Source of the DNA: Macrotrachela quadricornifera
Lineage: Eukaryota; Rotifera; Eurotatoria; Philodinida; Philodinidae
Length of the DNA: 64,000 nucleotides
Direction of reading: 5' to 3'
Assembly: GCA_022393335.1 (NCBI GenBank)
Contig: JAJEKB010021880.1
Location: forward strand, 3,716,954-3,780,953
Below are positions 47,113-59,076 of this stretch, in pieces (the first letter of the stretch is position 1; each line of letters starts with the position of its first letter). A program made the translations under genes and the position numbers. The notes beneath the pieces are model-generated. The model worked only from the letters and a program-made list of their open reading frames with translations, was not told where the DNA came from and made no database searches.

Positions 47113-48234
47113 TTAGGTTGGCAACTAAGTCTTTGTGTTTTTTTTTAAATTGTTGTAGAACATTTGAGAAAGTTCTAGAAGTTTCCATAGTGAGGGTATA
47201 TAAATGGAGTGTGAATATCTTTCGAACGATAATAAAGTCATCGATATGTACGCTGACCACGAACAGAAAATGAATCTTTGTCGTAGAGAAATTCGTATGG
47301 CACAACATTGGTTCAATCGGTTTAAGAATGGTAACTTAGAACTCGACGATTTACCTCGACCCGGTAGACCACTGAAGGTGGATGTGGACCTCTTACAGCA
47401 GCTTATCAAACAAGATCCTCGATTGACTTCACGGTGTTTAGCAGAACAGCTTGGGTGCTCCCATACTGCGGTGGAAAAACATTTGCACGGATTAGGCAAA
47501 ACATGGAGATATGGAGTTTGGATGCCCCAAGAATTATCACTATATCAGCTGCAATACAGGGTTGATGCATTTATGGATTTAATCACATCTCACCGCAACT
47601 ATCAATGGCTCCGCAATCTTATCACTGGTGATGAGAAGTGGGTATTGTATGTTAACTACACGCATAGACGCCAATGGCTAAGTCCCGGTCAAACAGGCGT
47701 AGCAACACCTAAGGCTGACCTCCACTCCAAGAAGGTGATGCTGAGCGTCTGGTGGGGTGTCAATAGGATTATTCACTGGGAAGTTCTACCAAATGGTTGC
47801 ACCATCACTGCTGATCTATACTGTCAACAATTGGATCGGATTGCCGAAAAACTAAAGGGAAAGCAGGATCGAATTTACTATTTGCATGATAATGCAAGTC
47901 CACATGTTGCAAAATCGACCTGTGAAAAATTATTGAAACTCGGATGGATTACCATTCCTCATCCACCTTATTCTCCTGACTTGGCTCCAACGGACTTCCA
48001 TTTGTTTCGTTCTCTCTCTCGTCATTTGGCTGAGAAAAAATTCGACAACGAGAACGACTTAAAAATAGATATCGCCAACTTCTTTGATCAAAAATCTAAG
48101 GACTTCTACGAACGCGGGATCCTGTCTTTACCAGAACGTTGGTGACAAGTCATACATACTAGTTGTACTTTTGAAGTTGAAAAATAAAATTAAAATTTTT
48201 GAAAAAAACGCAAAGACTTAGTTGCCAATCTAAT
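47113..48234 (+). mobile_element. Mariner transposon, apparently intact
   Basis: 1122 bp with matching ~30-bp ends: TTAGGTTGGCAACTAAGTC on the left and, in reverse complement, TTAGATTGGCAACTAAGTC on the right, then CTTTG and a T-run on both. It is flanked by TA at 47111-47112 and 48235-48236. It carries a complete transposase reading frame (47204-48145). The near-identical ends and open frame mark it as the youngest full-length transposon in the window. Confidence 0.9.
47204..48145 (+). CDS. Mariner transposase
   Basis: 313 residues, uninterrupted. The N-terminal DNA-binding part has MAQHWFNRFKNGNLELDDLP and the GRP linker motif (residues 54-56), then a second HTH around 75-98. WMPQEL at 106-111 is the mariner WVPHEL-type motif. 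The DDE domain has D143 (GDEKW), D229 (LHDNASPH) and D264 (YSPDLAPTDFHLF), with exactly 34 residues between the last two: D,D34D. The first HTH looks short (about 35 residues before the NRFKNG motif), so the extreme N-terminus may be slightly truncated; no earlier ATG exists inside the element. Cuts and pastes the element at TA sites in the nucleus. No intron. Confidence 0.9.
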   Translation: MECEYLSNDNKVIDMYADHEQKMNLCRREIRMAQHWFNRFKNGNLELDDLPRPGRPLKVDVDLLQQLIKQDPRLTSRCLAEQLGCSHTAVEKHLHGLGKTWRYGVWMPQELSLYQLQYRVDAFMDLITSHRNYQWLRNLITGDEKWVLYVNYTHRRQWLSPGQTGVATPKADLHSKKVMLSVWWGVNRIIHWEVLPNGCTITADLYCQQLDRIAEKLKGKQDRIYYLHDNASPHVAKSTCEKLLKLGWITIPHPPYSPDLAPTDFHLFRSLSRHLAEKKFDNENDLKIDIANFFDQKSKDFYERGILSLPERW

Positions 48235-48236
48235 AC

Positions 48237-49855
48237 AACAATTTCGAATTAGCGATAAAATGTATAAATAGCTATAATTCTTTTAAATAGTCATGTAAAC
48301 GATTAAATAGTCGTGCAAATCGTTAACTAGCTATGGCAAACTAAAATAGCTCCAGATCACTAGATAGCTACTATATAACTAAGTAGCTAATGCAAGTTTA
48401 AATAGCTGTAACCAAATGAAATAGCTATAACAATAGCAAACAATTAGTCTAATAAATGATTCAACAAAATTATTTTATAACTTATTTAGCGCTAATTATG
48501 TGCTAAAAAGAAATTGTATCTCTTTTGAGAATGAACCATTGGGTATATTGGTCGTATGGTGAGGATATCAGATGTCAAAAAGTCGCAATAGAATGGTGGA
48601 ATCGCTTTAAAACAAAAACAAATATTATCAATGCATTCAGCATAATCGATAATCTCTCTCTCTAGATATCTTTTTCGGGCGAGTCGATCATAGAAAACCA
48701 GGTCTTTCAGAAAACCTCTAAAGACCGTTGAAGTGTACCTGTTGGATTGGATATCAATTTTAACCTATTTGAGTATATTTTGACTATCTTCAGAGAGAAC
48801 AAAAGAAAATGAGAAAAAAATCACCTGGTGGATTTTGAGGCATTCTCAATAAAATCGGCTTTTCTCAGCAATGTAAAAGAATTTTTGAAAAAGTTCTTCA
48901 TAGATTTGTAGCTACAAACCTAACCGATCTAACCATGTAAAAATATTGCCTCTAACATTTTTAATAAAATCTCTGATAGATTTACAAAATGAATTTCAGA
49001 TTTTTGAGCATCGGTTTTGACAAACTATTATGTGAGTCAATGCTTTAGTCTAAAAATGGTTTAAAACCAGCTTCTTATTCAGTTTTCGATGACAAATCAG
49101 AAAAACTAAGTTAGAAGATTCTATCTCGTAACATATTTTTAAAAAAAGAGGAATCTATGAAAAGTTGCGAAATTATCGAATTTCAACATCTTCCCAGTTT
49201 TTTCAATTTTTAACCGGAAAAAAGGTTCAGAAAAATTCAGGGCACACATATTCTTGACCGTCTTGAAATTCTCTATCGAATGGTGTATAAAAATTTTAAA
49301 AAAAGTTTTTTTACTTTATTTTTACTTTCCGTACACCTTACAAAAGTTTTGTTTATTTCGTATTGTGTACATTGTCGGGCAGTTCTGAAACATCCTTATT
49401 ACATACTCCATAAAAATCGAAATTCTACATAAAAGAAGTAGAACTAGATGTAATAAACGTGATGAATAGTGTATAACATTTTGGATCAAATTATTTCAGT
49501 TTTTCAAAGATGCCATAGTTCATAAGAAAATATGAAAATTCTTTTCCACTTTTTCTTACATTTGATCGTTGAAAATGCTAATATATGACTTTTGCATCTT
49601 ATTTCTCTATTAATTTTCTTCTTTATTTTAAATATAGAAGACTATAAAACAGATATTACATGAGTTCAATTCAATTTGTTTTTTATATCACTTTAAATTG
49701 TGTCATATCTTCCTTTCGTTTTCGTGTTGAAGAACAGTATAAAATGCCTGTGCAAATATGAATAACCGACTAAACATAAAAACAATATTCGACGACTGAT
49801 TCATTTTCAATGAGAAAAGCGGTCATAAACGAACAATAGATATAAACATATACGT
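48237..49855. other. Spacer with Tc1-like relic sequence and no functional gene
   Basis: Contains the 3' part of the relic element that ends near 49395, then AT-rich upstream sequence of F-box gene 2. A run of loosely repeated AAATAGCTATAAC-type words lies at 48260-48440. Confidence 0.35.
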
Positions 49856-49857
49856 AT

Positions 49858-49868
49858 GCATATATAAA
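49858..49868 (+). promoter_or_regulatory. TATA-like box upstream of F-box gene 2
   Basis: GCATATATAAATTT about 45 bp before ATG 49907; another (GTATAAAATG) is 170 bp upstream. Confidence 0.35.
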
Positions 49869-49906
49869 TTTATCTTCAAAAAAAAGTGTCGAAATCAAAA
49901 TAAAAT

Positions 49907-52008
49907 ATGAATCGATATAATGTTCATCTTTTGGATCTACCTGACGAGATATTACTTATGATTTTGAAGAAATTGAACAATATTGATGTTCTTTATTTTT
50001 TATTGAACATTAATAATAAACGGTTTAACATTCTAGCACAAGAAAAAATCTTCAGTAACATACTGAATTTTGTATCTATTGATAATATTTCTTTAATTGA
50101 TCGTTTCAAACTTGATCACTTTTGCATCAATATATTACCAACAATTCATGACAATGTGAAATATTTTATTCTTAAACCAGTTTTGATGGAACGTATTCTT
50201 CTTACAACCGACTATCCAAATCTAACTAAACTCAAACTTTTTGATTTTAACGAAGAAGTCGTTTTGCATTATTTTACAAGTAAGTGTAATAACGAAAGAA
50301 ACTGATATTAAATAGGAGAGACTAAAAAAAAGCTATGTCATTGGTTTTTTTTAGATGAATCATCTCTTGGATATATCTTTCAACAACAAATTACAGATCT
50401 TATTCTTGTACCTAATAATGAAAACAGTATTAGTAGATCGTCGAAAAACTATACTAAAAATGTTTATGCTTATATTTTGAATTTCTTTAAAAATTTAAAA
50501 CATTTGAATATTATTGAAACATTCATTCCGTCATCTCCTATTACACCATATTCTATTCCATTATATGAATTTCCATCATATCCAGGCTTATCACTTAGTG
50601 ATTTACCATCCAATACTTTTTTCTGTTCGACTCTTACTCATTTATGTATTAATGTGGAAACATTTGATGATTGTCTTTATTTACTTGATGGTCGACTCAA
50701 ACAATTAACGGTCGAAAAGAAAAAGATCGAAACATAAAAATGTCGAAAATAAAAGAGTCGAAAAGAGAGAATGACACTGAGGAGTAAGAGATGAGGGCGA
50801 GGAAGATTTTCCTTTTCATAAACTTGTATTCTCAACATTTCTATCTTTCGACCAAAGTAAAATAAATTAATAAACAATGAGTAGAATGAATTCTCTTGTA
50901 TAGTAACAATCTTTTTGTTGATAAATATAAGATTGGAATTTTGTCTGAAAGTTATAAATTATTTTCTCATTAGTTATTGTTTTTTATGTTCTGAGGTTTT
51001 AAACGAAATCTACTTAATTGTCATTTGTGATCATAATTAGATAATGTCTATTTCAGAGAAAATAAGAAAGGATTTAATATAACAGTTTGTCAGGTAATTG
51101 TACGTGTGACTTAGAATGTTTTTTAGCTCAATTAATATATGTATTTTTTTATGTAGGATTATTTACCTAAATTAAAATGTTTTTCATTAAAATATTATTT
51201 AAAACTTGACAGATATGATAATAGAATTTTACGTCTTCTTCGTCGTATGCCATATTTGGAAGAATTAATTTTGTATCTTCGTATAGAAAATCGAAATACA
51301 TTCATTGATCATACTTATCTTCAAAATGAAATTCTTGTTTATATGCCACAACTTCATTCATTTACTTTTTACATTTGTACTTATAGCGATACTGTTAATT
51401 TATTTCATCAAATATCTGACAAAAATATTCAACAAACTTTCACAAATATCGGACGACAACATGTGGTTAGTATTGTCAATTATATTGATGATGAACAAAT
51501 TGTATGTTCTATTTTTTCACTTCCTTTTGCATTTGATCATCTCGAAGATATTGGGAATATATTTCCAAATATTATATTCCGTTATGTTTCGTATTTACTT
51601 GTACAAGACATTGTTCCATTCAACCATGAATTCTTCGTTCGAGTTGCCAAATCTTTTCCATTATTAAAGAATTCTCGTGTTCTAAATCTTACATCACAAT
51701 CATTATGCAATCTGGACACATTTTTACCTGACAATAATCAAACAAATTCAATCGCTGAATTTCCTCATCTTACTTATCTTAACATGTTGTGTGCAAATAT
51801 TGATTATTTGAAGCAATTTTTAAATGAAAGAAAGACGTATGTACCATGTCTAACCAAATTAGGAGTCATTTATAATAACTTAAGAAAAGTAACAAACAAC
51901 TTTACAAGAGAAGAAACGCATCGCAATTGTTCGAAAATGCAACAACTAATTATAATGATACCATTGGTACATTCAAAAGATTTCTATCATTATTTTCCTT
52001 CGTTGTAA
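49907..52008 (+). CDS. F-box-like / LRR-type protein 2
   Basis: Paralogue of the gene at 33205. Exon 1 is 49907-50279, with the F-box LLDLPDEILLMILKKLNNID at about residues 5-24. Intron 1 is 50280-50354. Exon 2 starts at 50355 (GYIFQQQITDLILVPNNENS ... DDCLYLLDGRLKQL), and exon 3 is 51157-52008 (MPYLEELILYLRIENRNTFI ... FTREETHRNCSKMQQL). As in gene 1, the second intron is long. The end of exon 2 is doubtful: coding homology stops at KQLT (50710), where a GTCGAAAAG-rich sequence begins. A donor GT at 50711 keeps the phase but is a poor consensus; otherwise the frame stops at 50737 and the gene is broken. Predicted role as an SCF substrate adaptor. Confidence 0.65.
50711..50852. repeat. GTCGAAA-rich insert at the exon 2 boundary of F-box gene 2
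   Basis: Starts GGTCGAAAAGAAAAAG, repeats (G/T)CGAAAA-type words about every 15-20 bp, and ends CTTTCGACC, the inverse of its start. It occupies the place where gene 1 still has coding sequence (HTLIVKLDYVRYS), so it has probably replaced or interrupted the end of exon 2. Confidence 0.45.
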
Positions 52009-52322
52009 ATGAAATTTTGTTCTGATTTGTTCAATAAACTGAAAAGCATAACAAATGTTGTATTTCAGTAATAATATTAATAAGATACAGAGAAATATCG
52101 ATTATTAGCAATTGTATCTCATATAAAAATAAAATATTTATGAAAATTATCCGATTATTTGTTAATTAACTTGTGATAATAAGTAATTTTATGCTAATGA
52201 TGACATCTGACCTGAGAATTGTACATGTTCCATAGTCAGTCAGTGCTAAGAATAAAAGCATTTTCATTCGTATTTATACCCACCGTAAAGTATTCGGAAA
52301 ATTTTCAAACATTATGTATATA

Positions 52323-53247
52323 CTTAGGCCTGACCAAAAGTTCTGACAACATTAAATAAAAATATAAAGATGTGAAGATACTTTTAATTTTATTTTATCA
52401 AATGTTGGGGATAGTTGCCATGATTATTTATACCAAGCCCGATTCTTTCTAGCAATTTGTTAAAAGTTTTTTTGGAATCTTTTTCGAAAAAAATTTTAGG
52501 TATCTTGGATACTGCATGAACGAATCATATTTGATTTCTTTTAGAAATTTAGTGAAATTTTGTTCGATTATGTCAGTTATGTTCTAGCAATAGTAGTAAT
52601 GGGATATGGGTTTATTTTATATAGGTTAGTCATAAGTCATATGATGCTAGCTAGCAAATTGAAGATTTATCGTCAGAGGCTATTGCTCATGAAGACAAAG
52701 TTTAACCATAACTTCGTTTGGTATATTCTTTAAATCAAATAGTCCTGTTTTTATACAGAGTGTAGATAAATGCAAGACTGTAGGTCACAAATATTATATT
52801 GAAAATTGTCCGAAGCCTTTTATTAGTGAAATATGGGAACAAACAGAGATGTCAGCTTCAAAATGTAGAAAATTGCTTGACAATCATCGTTGAATTCATA
52901 CTCATCCAATGTTATTAACTATATGATAAAGGAAGACGTCAATATAATGTTACATCTACCATATTCGTCAGGCCTGATACTATGTAGCTTTTGGCAAACA
53001 AATTCTATCGAACGTAGTTTAATTGATTAAATAAACGAGACATGATAAGTCCATGCAGTATCCAAGTTACCTAAAACTTTTTTCGAAAAAGGCTTCAAAA
53101 AACCTTTTAACAACTTGTTAGAAAGGATCGAACTTGGTATAAATAATCATGGCAACTATCCTCAATATTTAATAAAATTAAATTAAAAATATCTCCAAAT
53201 CTTTATATTTTCATTTAATGTTGCCAGAACTTTTGGTCAGACCTAAG
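52323..53247. mobile_element. Non-autonomous Tc1/mariner-type element with ~200-bp inverted repeats
   Basis: The left end is CTTAGGCCTGACCAAAAGTT (52323) and the right end, in reverse complement, is CTTAGGTCTGACCAAAAGTT (to 53247). The arms match for about 210 bp at roughly 85-90% by eye. They are flanked by TA at 52321-52322 and 53248-53249. The 510-bp centre has no readable transposase. Confidence 0.8.
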
Positions 53248-53344
53248 TATATATGTAAATGCTGTGAATGATTATTAGAAGATTAAACAAAACGTTTTTA
53301 ATTGGAACACATGAAATATAATTTCTAATTTTATTGACAATTTT

Positions 53345-53516
53345 GTGATTGTAGCCAGTGGAGAAGGGGAGTAGGAGGCCAGGGCTTCGCTTGAAACCAA
53401 AATTTTCTGGAGGGATACATCGAGCAAAATTTTGCATCAGCGAAAACTGTTTTTTTTTCACCATAGTGGACCTTCTTACGAAGTTGGGCCTTCCTTGGAA
53501 AATTCTTGGCTACAAT
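53345..53516. mobile_element. Short inverted-repeat element (GATTGTAGCCA ends)
   Basis: Begins GATTGTAGCCAGTGG and ends with the complement of GATTGTAGCCAAGAA. Inner parts also mirror (AGGCCAGGGCTTCG against AGGCCCAACTTCG). About 170 bp, GC-richer than its surroundings. Confidence 0.4.
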
Positions 53517-54690
53517 CATGTGATCGGTTTCTTGTCATTCTGTGACTACCTTTATCTTCTTCTATACGTTGACTATCATTATGATTGTCAACAACAATAA
53601 TGGTAGATGAAGTTCATCATAATCAAGGTGATCTATTAATTAGTAACCTCTAAAATAAAGGAAAAGATGTACAACACTGTCAAAAACCTGAAATATGAGC
53701 AAAATTGGCCTTTTCTTCCCCTATATTTTTAATGTTCAGTATGAAGACAGTCTTGTCATAAAATAAAACTTGGATCATATGTCTAATCCTCTCAAGCTAT
53801 ATCGATTGACAATGCAAGAAACAAAGAAAAAGGCATGAAATAGGGTCAAAAATGTAAAATATCGGCGAATTTACCGTTTTTTTTACTATGTTTCTGTCTA
53901 TATAATTTTCAGCAAAAAATTATACTTGCTACAGCGTAAAATTTGGACCATATGTGTAACTTTACAAGCTCTATCGACTGATTAAGGTTCCTGATTGGGA
54001 AGAGGAACAAGATGGAACGTTTTCTTTTGAAAAGGTTCATTATGGCATCATTGCATGAAACGGCTATCCTTTTATGCAGATTATTAATTTTTTGGTTTTA
54101 TTGTATTTTGAAATAAATTATGATCTTCAAAAGATCTTCACATTTTTGTTGTTTATTGTATAATTTTAGTTGGTTTTTATTAATGAGCTTTCTTTCTGTT
54201 ATAAATTATACATTATTAAGATAACTTCTTGATAATGAAAAATAATTTTTTCTGTTGAATTTGAAGCATCGTATAATTTATTCGTTCTCATTTATCGTTT
54301 AAAGTAATTAACTTTTATGGATAAAAAAGACTTTAGCTTTTAATCATGTCAAAAGTATCGACTTTGTTCTTTCATGTTTTACCATAAGGCACAATACACA
54401 TAAACGAAAGGTGTAGTATCTTCTATACACAGTTCTATTCTTTTTTTAAAGACTGTTATCTCTCAGGAATTTGTGAACCTAGTGTGCATTTCATTTATAA
54501 GCAAATTTTATATAGATCATCTATCATTTGGTACTGTTTGCGCAAGGAACATCCTCTGATCTTCTTGTTCTACTCTCTGATAGTAAAATTAAAACATCAA
54601 TTTTCTGTAGTTGGAAAAACTCAGCAAAATTTTTGACTTTCATTATTTTCTACTATCGGAGAATAAAACTATGCTCATCCTTTAGATTTA
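53517..54690. other. Intergenic AT-rich region
   Basis: No gene is supported. Confidence 0.4.
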
Positions 54691-54699
54691 AATGATTAG

Positions 54700-55076
54700 G
54701 TCCCGCTTCGTCGAAAGCTTAATTGATCTTCCTGTTTCGTCGAAATTTTTTTTTTCATCCATTCCCGTTTCGTCGAAAAGATAATTTCTAATTAGTCAAT
54801 GAAGGATAGATTCCATCATTTTATAAGTTCTTTCTTCATGCTAATGAAGAATAGCTCGTATTTATTTGTACAGAAATTTATCAAAAAAATTTATTATAGA
54901 GCACATTTAGATACATAAATAAGAAATTATGAAGAAAAAAAAATAATATATATACAAATTTTTCCAAAATTACACATTATTAGTAGAGAAAAATCAATTA
55001 GAAAAAGTGAGCTTATCAATTGGCAATTTGATTACACTCTTGTTCATTACATTTTAATTTTTTGACGAAACGGCAA
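54700..55076. repeat. CGTTTCGTCGAAA subterminal-repeat cluster
   Basis: CCGCTTCGTCGAAA, CTGTTTCGTCGAAA and CCGTTTCGTCGAAA occur at 54703-54780, and the inverted GACGAAACGGC at about 55062-55072. This could be a ~370-bp non-autonomous element with repeated ends on one side. Confidence 0.35.
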
Positions 55077-56600
55077 TCTACCGATTTCAACCAGTATGAG
55101 TGAAAAAGAAAATATCTTTTTTAATCATAGATTAATAATCTGTTGGATTGATAACAATCATCGATAAACTTCTCATATTTAATGATGCGATTGACAATTA
55201 ACACTATTCAATTTGACTAATCTTAATTTCAATGAATCTGAAACTATAAAAAATAATCAATGGTTAAAAAAGATGTTTCATTAAATAGATATTGTTCAGT
55301 GTTAAAATATTTGTAAAAATACAAAAATGTTTTGAAGACGAAAATACTCATAATTCCTCAAAAACTTCTTTCTTTTCAACAATAAAACGAAGAAGAGCTT
55401 AGTTTCTTGTTCAACTATATTACAGTAATTTGTTCAACTATTAGCGAAAGTGAAAGAAATGGCGAAGGTTACAATATCGAAGAAAATAATAGAAATAAAT
55501 GCTCATTTTTTTTTTACAAAAATCGGTGATAAATGAACTCGTTGATTAAAAAACTATTTGCTCGTTAGTTAACATCAAGTTTAAATGAACAAATAGTGAA
55601 AGTCTAATTTCTTAAACTTTTAATGGCGAACATCCAATTTGAAGATCATATGCAACAGTGTAAGTCAAATTTTCTATGATAGAAAATTTATTCTCGCAGA
55701 AATATAAGATAGATTGATGCAAAAAAAAAGAAAAAAATATATTATATCAACACTCATAACCTTTCTGAAAATATTTTTTCATAATTAAGAGGTAAATTTT
55801 TTGTTTTATTACTTATTGCTTTGAAACAAACGCTGCAACAAACTGCTGTGTCGAAATAAAGAATTAGAAAAAAAGTTGAATTATGAAAGCCATTATTGAT
55901 TCTTCTTTGACACACGTTGTAGTTACCATAACCACAATTAAGATGAGTTTTTAGACGTAAAAAAAAGATTCACCCAATATATATATATTGACAACAAACG
56001 TGATATTGCTCTTTATTTCAATAAGATATATTTTGCAGAATAGATATGTATTACATAGTGCACAAATGTATTAAATTGTTAGTTAATAAGGAAGCGTTTT
56101 CGATGAGAAAAAAATATATATGAGCAAGACTGTAAGCGAATAAATAAGATATTCATTCCTTTATCCATTACATGTATATCATATCGTATTTTCCTTCTTT
56201 CTTTTCTCTTCTTTCTCGTTCACTTGATATTTCCCTTTCCTTCTCCTTTATTCGTTTCTTCTTTCACACGTCACATATATGTCGATTTTTCCATTCATAT
56301 ATATCATATATGTTTTCCTCTTCCTCCATGTGCTATCTTCTCATATGTATTGTTCAATGGATTTTTCCCTTATTATTTTCTATGGATATTTCCACCGCTA
56401 ATGGACTATCCATCGTATATATAGACTGCGATTTTCTATGAATAAAGAGACATGAAAACCACTGAATATCAGTTAATAAGACTGTAATAAAGACAACAAT
56501 TTCTTTTATTTAATGTTTCAACAATAAAAAATATATTTTTAAATAAAAAAAAATCATGTTAGTTTGTGGTGGCGAATATAAAGGACCATCAGTTAGTTGA
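55077..56600. other. Intergenic AT-rich region
   Basis: No gene. A pyrimidine-rich stretch at 56180-56400 produces overlapping open frames that are compositional. Confidence 0.4.
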
Positions 56601-56603
56601 TCG

Positions 56604-56880
56604 TGTCATTTACCGATGGGTTTAAATACTCGCTGGCCAACTCTAAAAATAAAATATATAAAATTTCATGAACAATTTCATTTCAGTTATTTACCTTTTC
56701 TTTCTTCAGCATTTTTATATTGAAGTCAGTACCACTTAACTCCACATTAAAATCATTGATTTCATCTTGCAGTTTTTTTGTATTCTTCTCATTTATTTTG
56801 GTCTTTTTGAGTAAATCAGATAATTCACGTTCTTTATTCTCTATCTTTTTCCATAAGCGTGCATATATACCCAGGTCGAT
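56604..56880 (-). pseudogene. Coiled-coil gene fragment
   Basis: The minus strand encodes IYARLWKKIENKERELSDLL, KKTKINEKNTKKLQDEIN and DFNVELSGTDFNIKMLKKEK, a heptad-like charged coiled coil. A GTAAAT donor, a ~50-nt intron and a possible last exon LASEYLNPSVNDTIN then a stop follow. Upstream (higher coordinates) the frame runs directly into the CpG-rich GTAAACG cluster and is lost, so only the 3' end of a gene remains. The family cannot be named from coiled coil alone. Confidence 0.4.
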
Positions 56881-57185
56881 GACGCACGACCGTAAACGGC
56901 CGTGTACCAATGGTTTACGACGAAAAACGATAGTAGTGGACAGTGATCGTTTATGGTAGTCGTATACGACGTTTTACGATATAGTACGCTCATCGTAAAC
57001 AATCACCGTACATGTTCGCCGTCTACGACTACCGTAATAATACAGCGACTGTAAACGATACTCGGATAGTACCGTAAGATATCGGAAACGTCAGATGTAA
57101 ACGGTCACCGTTTACGTCAGTCATATACAACGTTTTACGGTATTCTACGCTCGCCGTAAACACTCGTTCACGATGAAGAACTACT
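56881..57185. repeat. CpG-rich cluster of GTAAACG / CGTTTAC motifs, two 161-bp units
   Basis: In about 300 bp, more than fifteen words of the type CGTAAAC, GTTTACG, CGTTTTACG or GTATACGAC occur on both strands. They include the perfect palindrome GTAAACGGTCACCGTTTAC (57097-57115). Two tandem units align with a 161-bp period (GTTTTACGATATAGTACGCTC at 56971 and its counterpart at 57132). The CpG content contrasts sharply with the AT-rich surroundings. Function unknown; possibly part of a transposon end or a protein-binding array. Confidence 0.6.
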
Positions 57186-59070
57186 TTTATTAAATATAGT
57201 GGCGAAATCAGAACTTCGCTACTAGAAGAGCTGAGCTTCCTAGCACTGTTTTCAAATCTGTCAGAAAGAGTGCAAGTTTTCACAGAAGCTTTTGAGATCA
57301 ATACCATATTTTGCTTTGTAAAATTCTTCTCACATATTCATTCTTTGGATTTTTTAAGGAGAAATCAAAAACTAAAAACTAATCATATTGAATGTTCTTT
57401 AAAAAAAATGTTCTGTCGACATGAAGGTTATTCCACGACTTTGTATTAAGTATGGAAAATGACGAATGTGGTAACAAAATGCTCAATCTTGTCCTGCTGA
57501 GTCTTCCAGTTGAAGCGAGTTTGTGTAAGATTCGAAGTGAGATGTTCTGTTGGCGTTGTCTCTTGAATAAACTGGTAAAATAGGTTGTGAAAGCGGCTTT
57601 TGGCTGGTTCAATGTACATCAATTAGACATGATTTTGCTGAAGGACTAATTGAAGAAAGCTCTCTATTAGAAGATGATGTTGTACAATGAACTACACTTA
57701 CGTGCACTAAAGTATAATCAAATAGGAACAAGGAATTCAACCTGTTCATTACGACACTCGTATAAAAAAGAATTTTGACAAAACAATCAGATTAAAATCA
57801 GTTATTCGATCAGAAATCGATATTTAATCGATTAAAAGAGCAATATCCTCATTTGATTGCAAAATAATTTGTCGACTTTAACAATAGATTTCATTTGATT
57901 TCAATGTGATTACTCAACTTCAACGATAAATTCCATTTAATTTTAGTTATTTTTGATTTATTTCAATCAATTGTTAAAATTGAGTAGATGAATATTTGAG
58001 TAAAAATCAAATAATCAATTTTAATCTAATTTTTCGTCAAAATTTTTTATACGGGTAGAAGAAATAACTAATAATGGACGTAATCAGAATAACTGATATT
58101 AGATCATGTTTATTTTACTACTTTGTCCACGAGATTTCTTGATAGACACGATAAAATCTTCAATAAAAACATTTCATTTACGCAACTTCATTTTATTCAT
58201 ATCGTTTTAAACTCTTGGCTAAAGAATTGTTTTTTAAGTAAACACACTATGTTGCTTAAGATTTAGATCTTTTTTCATTGTCTTTAACATTCTTTTTTTA
58301 GTCTACCACAGATAAATACTAGAGTTAGAACGTTAATCTTTTCTCTGCGTCAAGAAATAACAGTATACAAACAAACAAATCTGAAATAAACAATACAATT
58401 GTAAGATATCTTGTAAGAATTATCTATTAATCTTTACTTGATTACGAGAAAAAGAAACTATGGATATTACTATTTGTGTACTTAATGCCCTCGATTTTAA
58501 CGTAATAATGATTTTCTAGAAAGAAAACTGGGTGATGTAGAGGACATCAACGGTAATCTCGAGAGAGCCACCGTTCATTGATGAGAAGTACGATGATAAA
58601 GAGATATAATTAACGATCGAAAAGATGTATCATTCTAATTAAACTAATTTAATATTAATATAAAATATATTCTTTCATCTAGAAAGAAACGGGGTGTACC
58701 TGAAAAAATCGATAGATGTCTGTATATTACAATATTTGCTTACGAATGACGGTTGTAAGTTGTATTTGACGCAAACTTTTCGAAGTTCCATAAATCTGAG
58801 TATTCTTCGAAATCAATTGATATATAATTCTGTAATAGAAGCATATGTCGTAAGCATTTTGTTGCCAAAATTGTTACTTGGTTCTATAATTATTGAAAAT
58901 TATTATTAAAAACACCTATTCTTTGCTTACATTACCAATTATTTGTTCGTAGTATACAAATATCGTTTTGAATCTATTTACCGAGGTATAATAAACATCT
59001 AACAGGGTAAATTCTTTCTCATGAATGTGTCTTGATAGGAATTATGCTTTTGGTACCGGGAAGCAAACCG
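57186..59070. other. Intergenic AT-rich region
   Basis: No supported gene. The minus-strand frame 57379-57612 (LFKRQRQQNISLRILHKLAS) reads coding-like but matches nothing I recognise. Confidence 0.4.
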
Positions 59071-59076
59071 ATTTCT

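Larger units (their letters stand above)
46914..49395 (+). mobile_element. Old Tc1-like element, split by a younger mariner
   Basis: Possible tips are GGATGTTTCATAAG at 46914 and, in reverse complement, GGATGTTTCAGAAC at about 49395. Inside, after the nested mariner, the frame near 48570-48730 has VAIEWWNRFKTK and, later, NQVFQKTSKDR, which resembles the linker after the first HTH of Tc1-like transposases. Everything else is degraded. Boundaries rest on a 12-bp match only, so they are tentative. Confidence 0.35.

Noticed and set aside
56172..56441. Possible Ser/Phe-rich protein on the plus strand
   Set aside because: The frame comes from a pyrimidine-rich stretch, other frames there are open as well, and no domain is visible.
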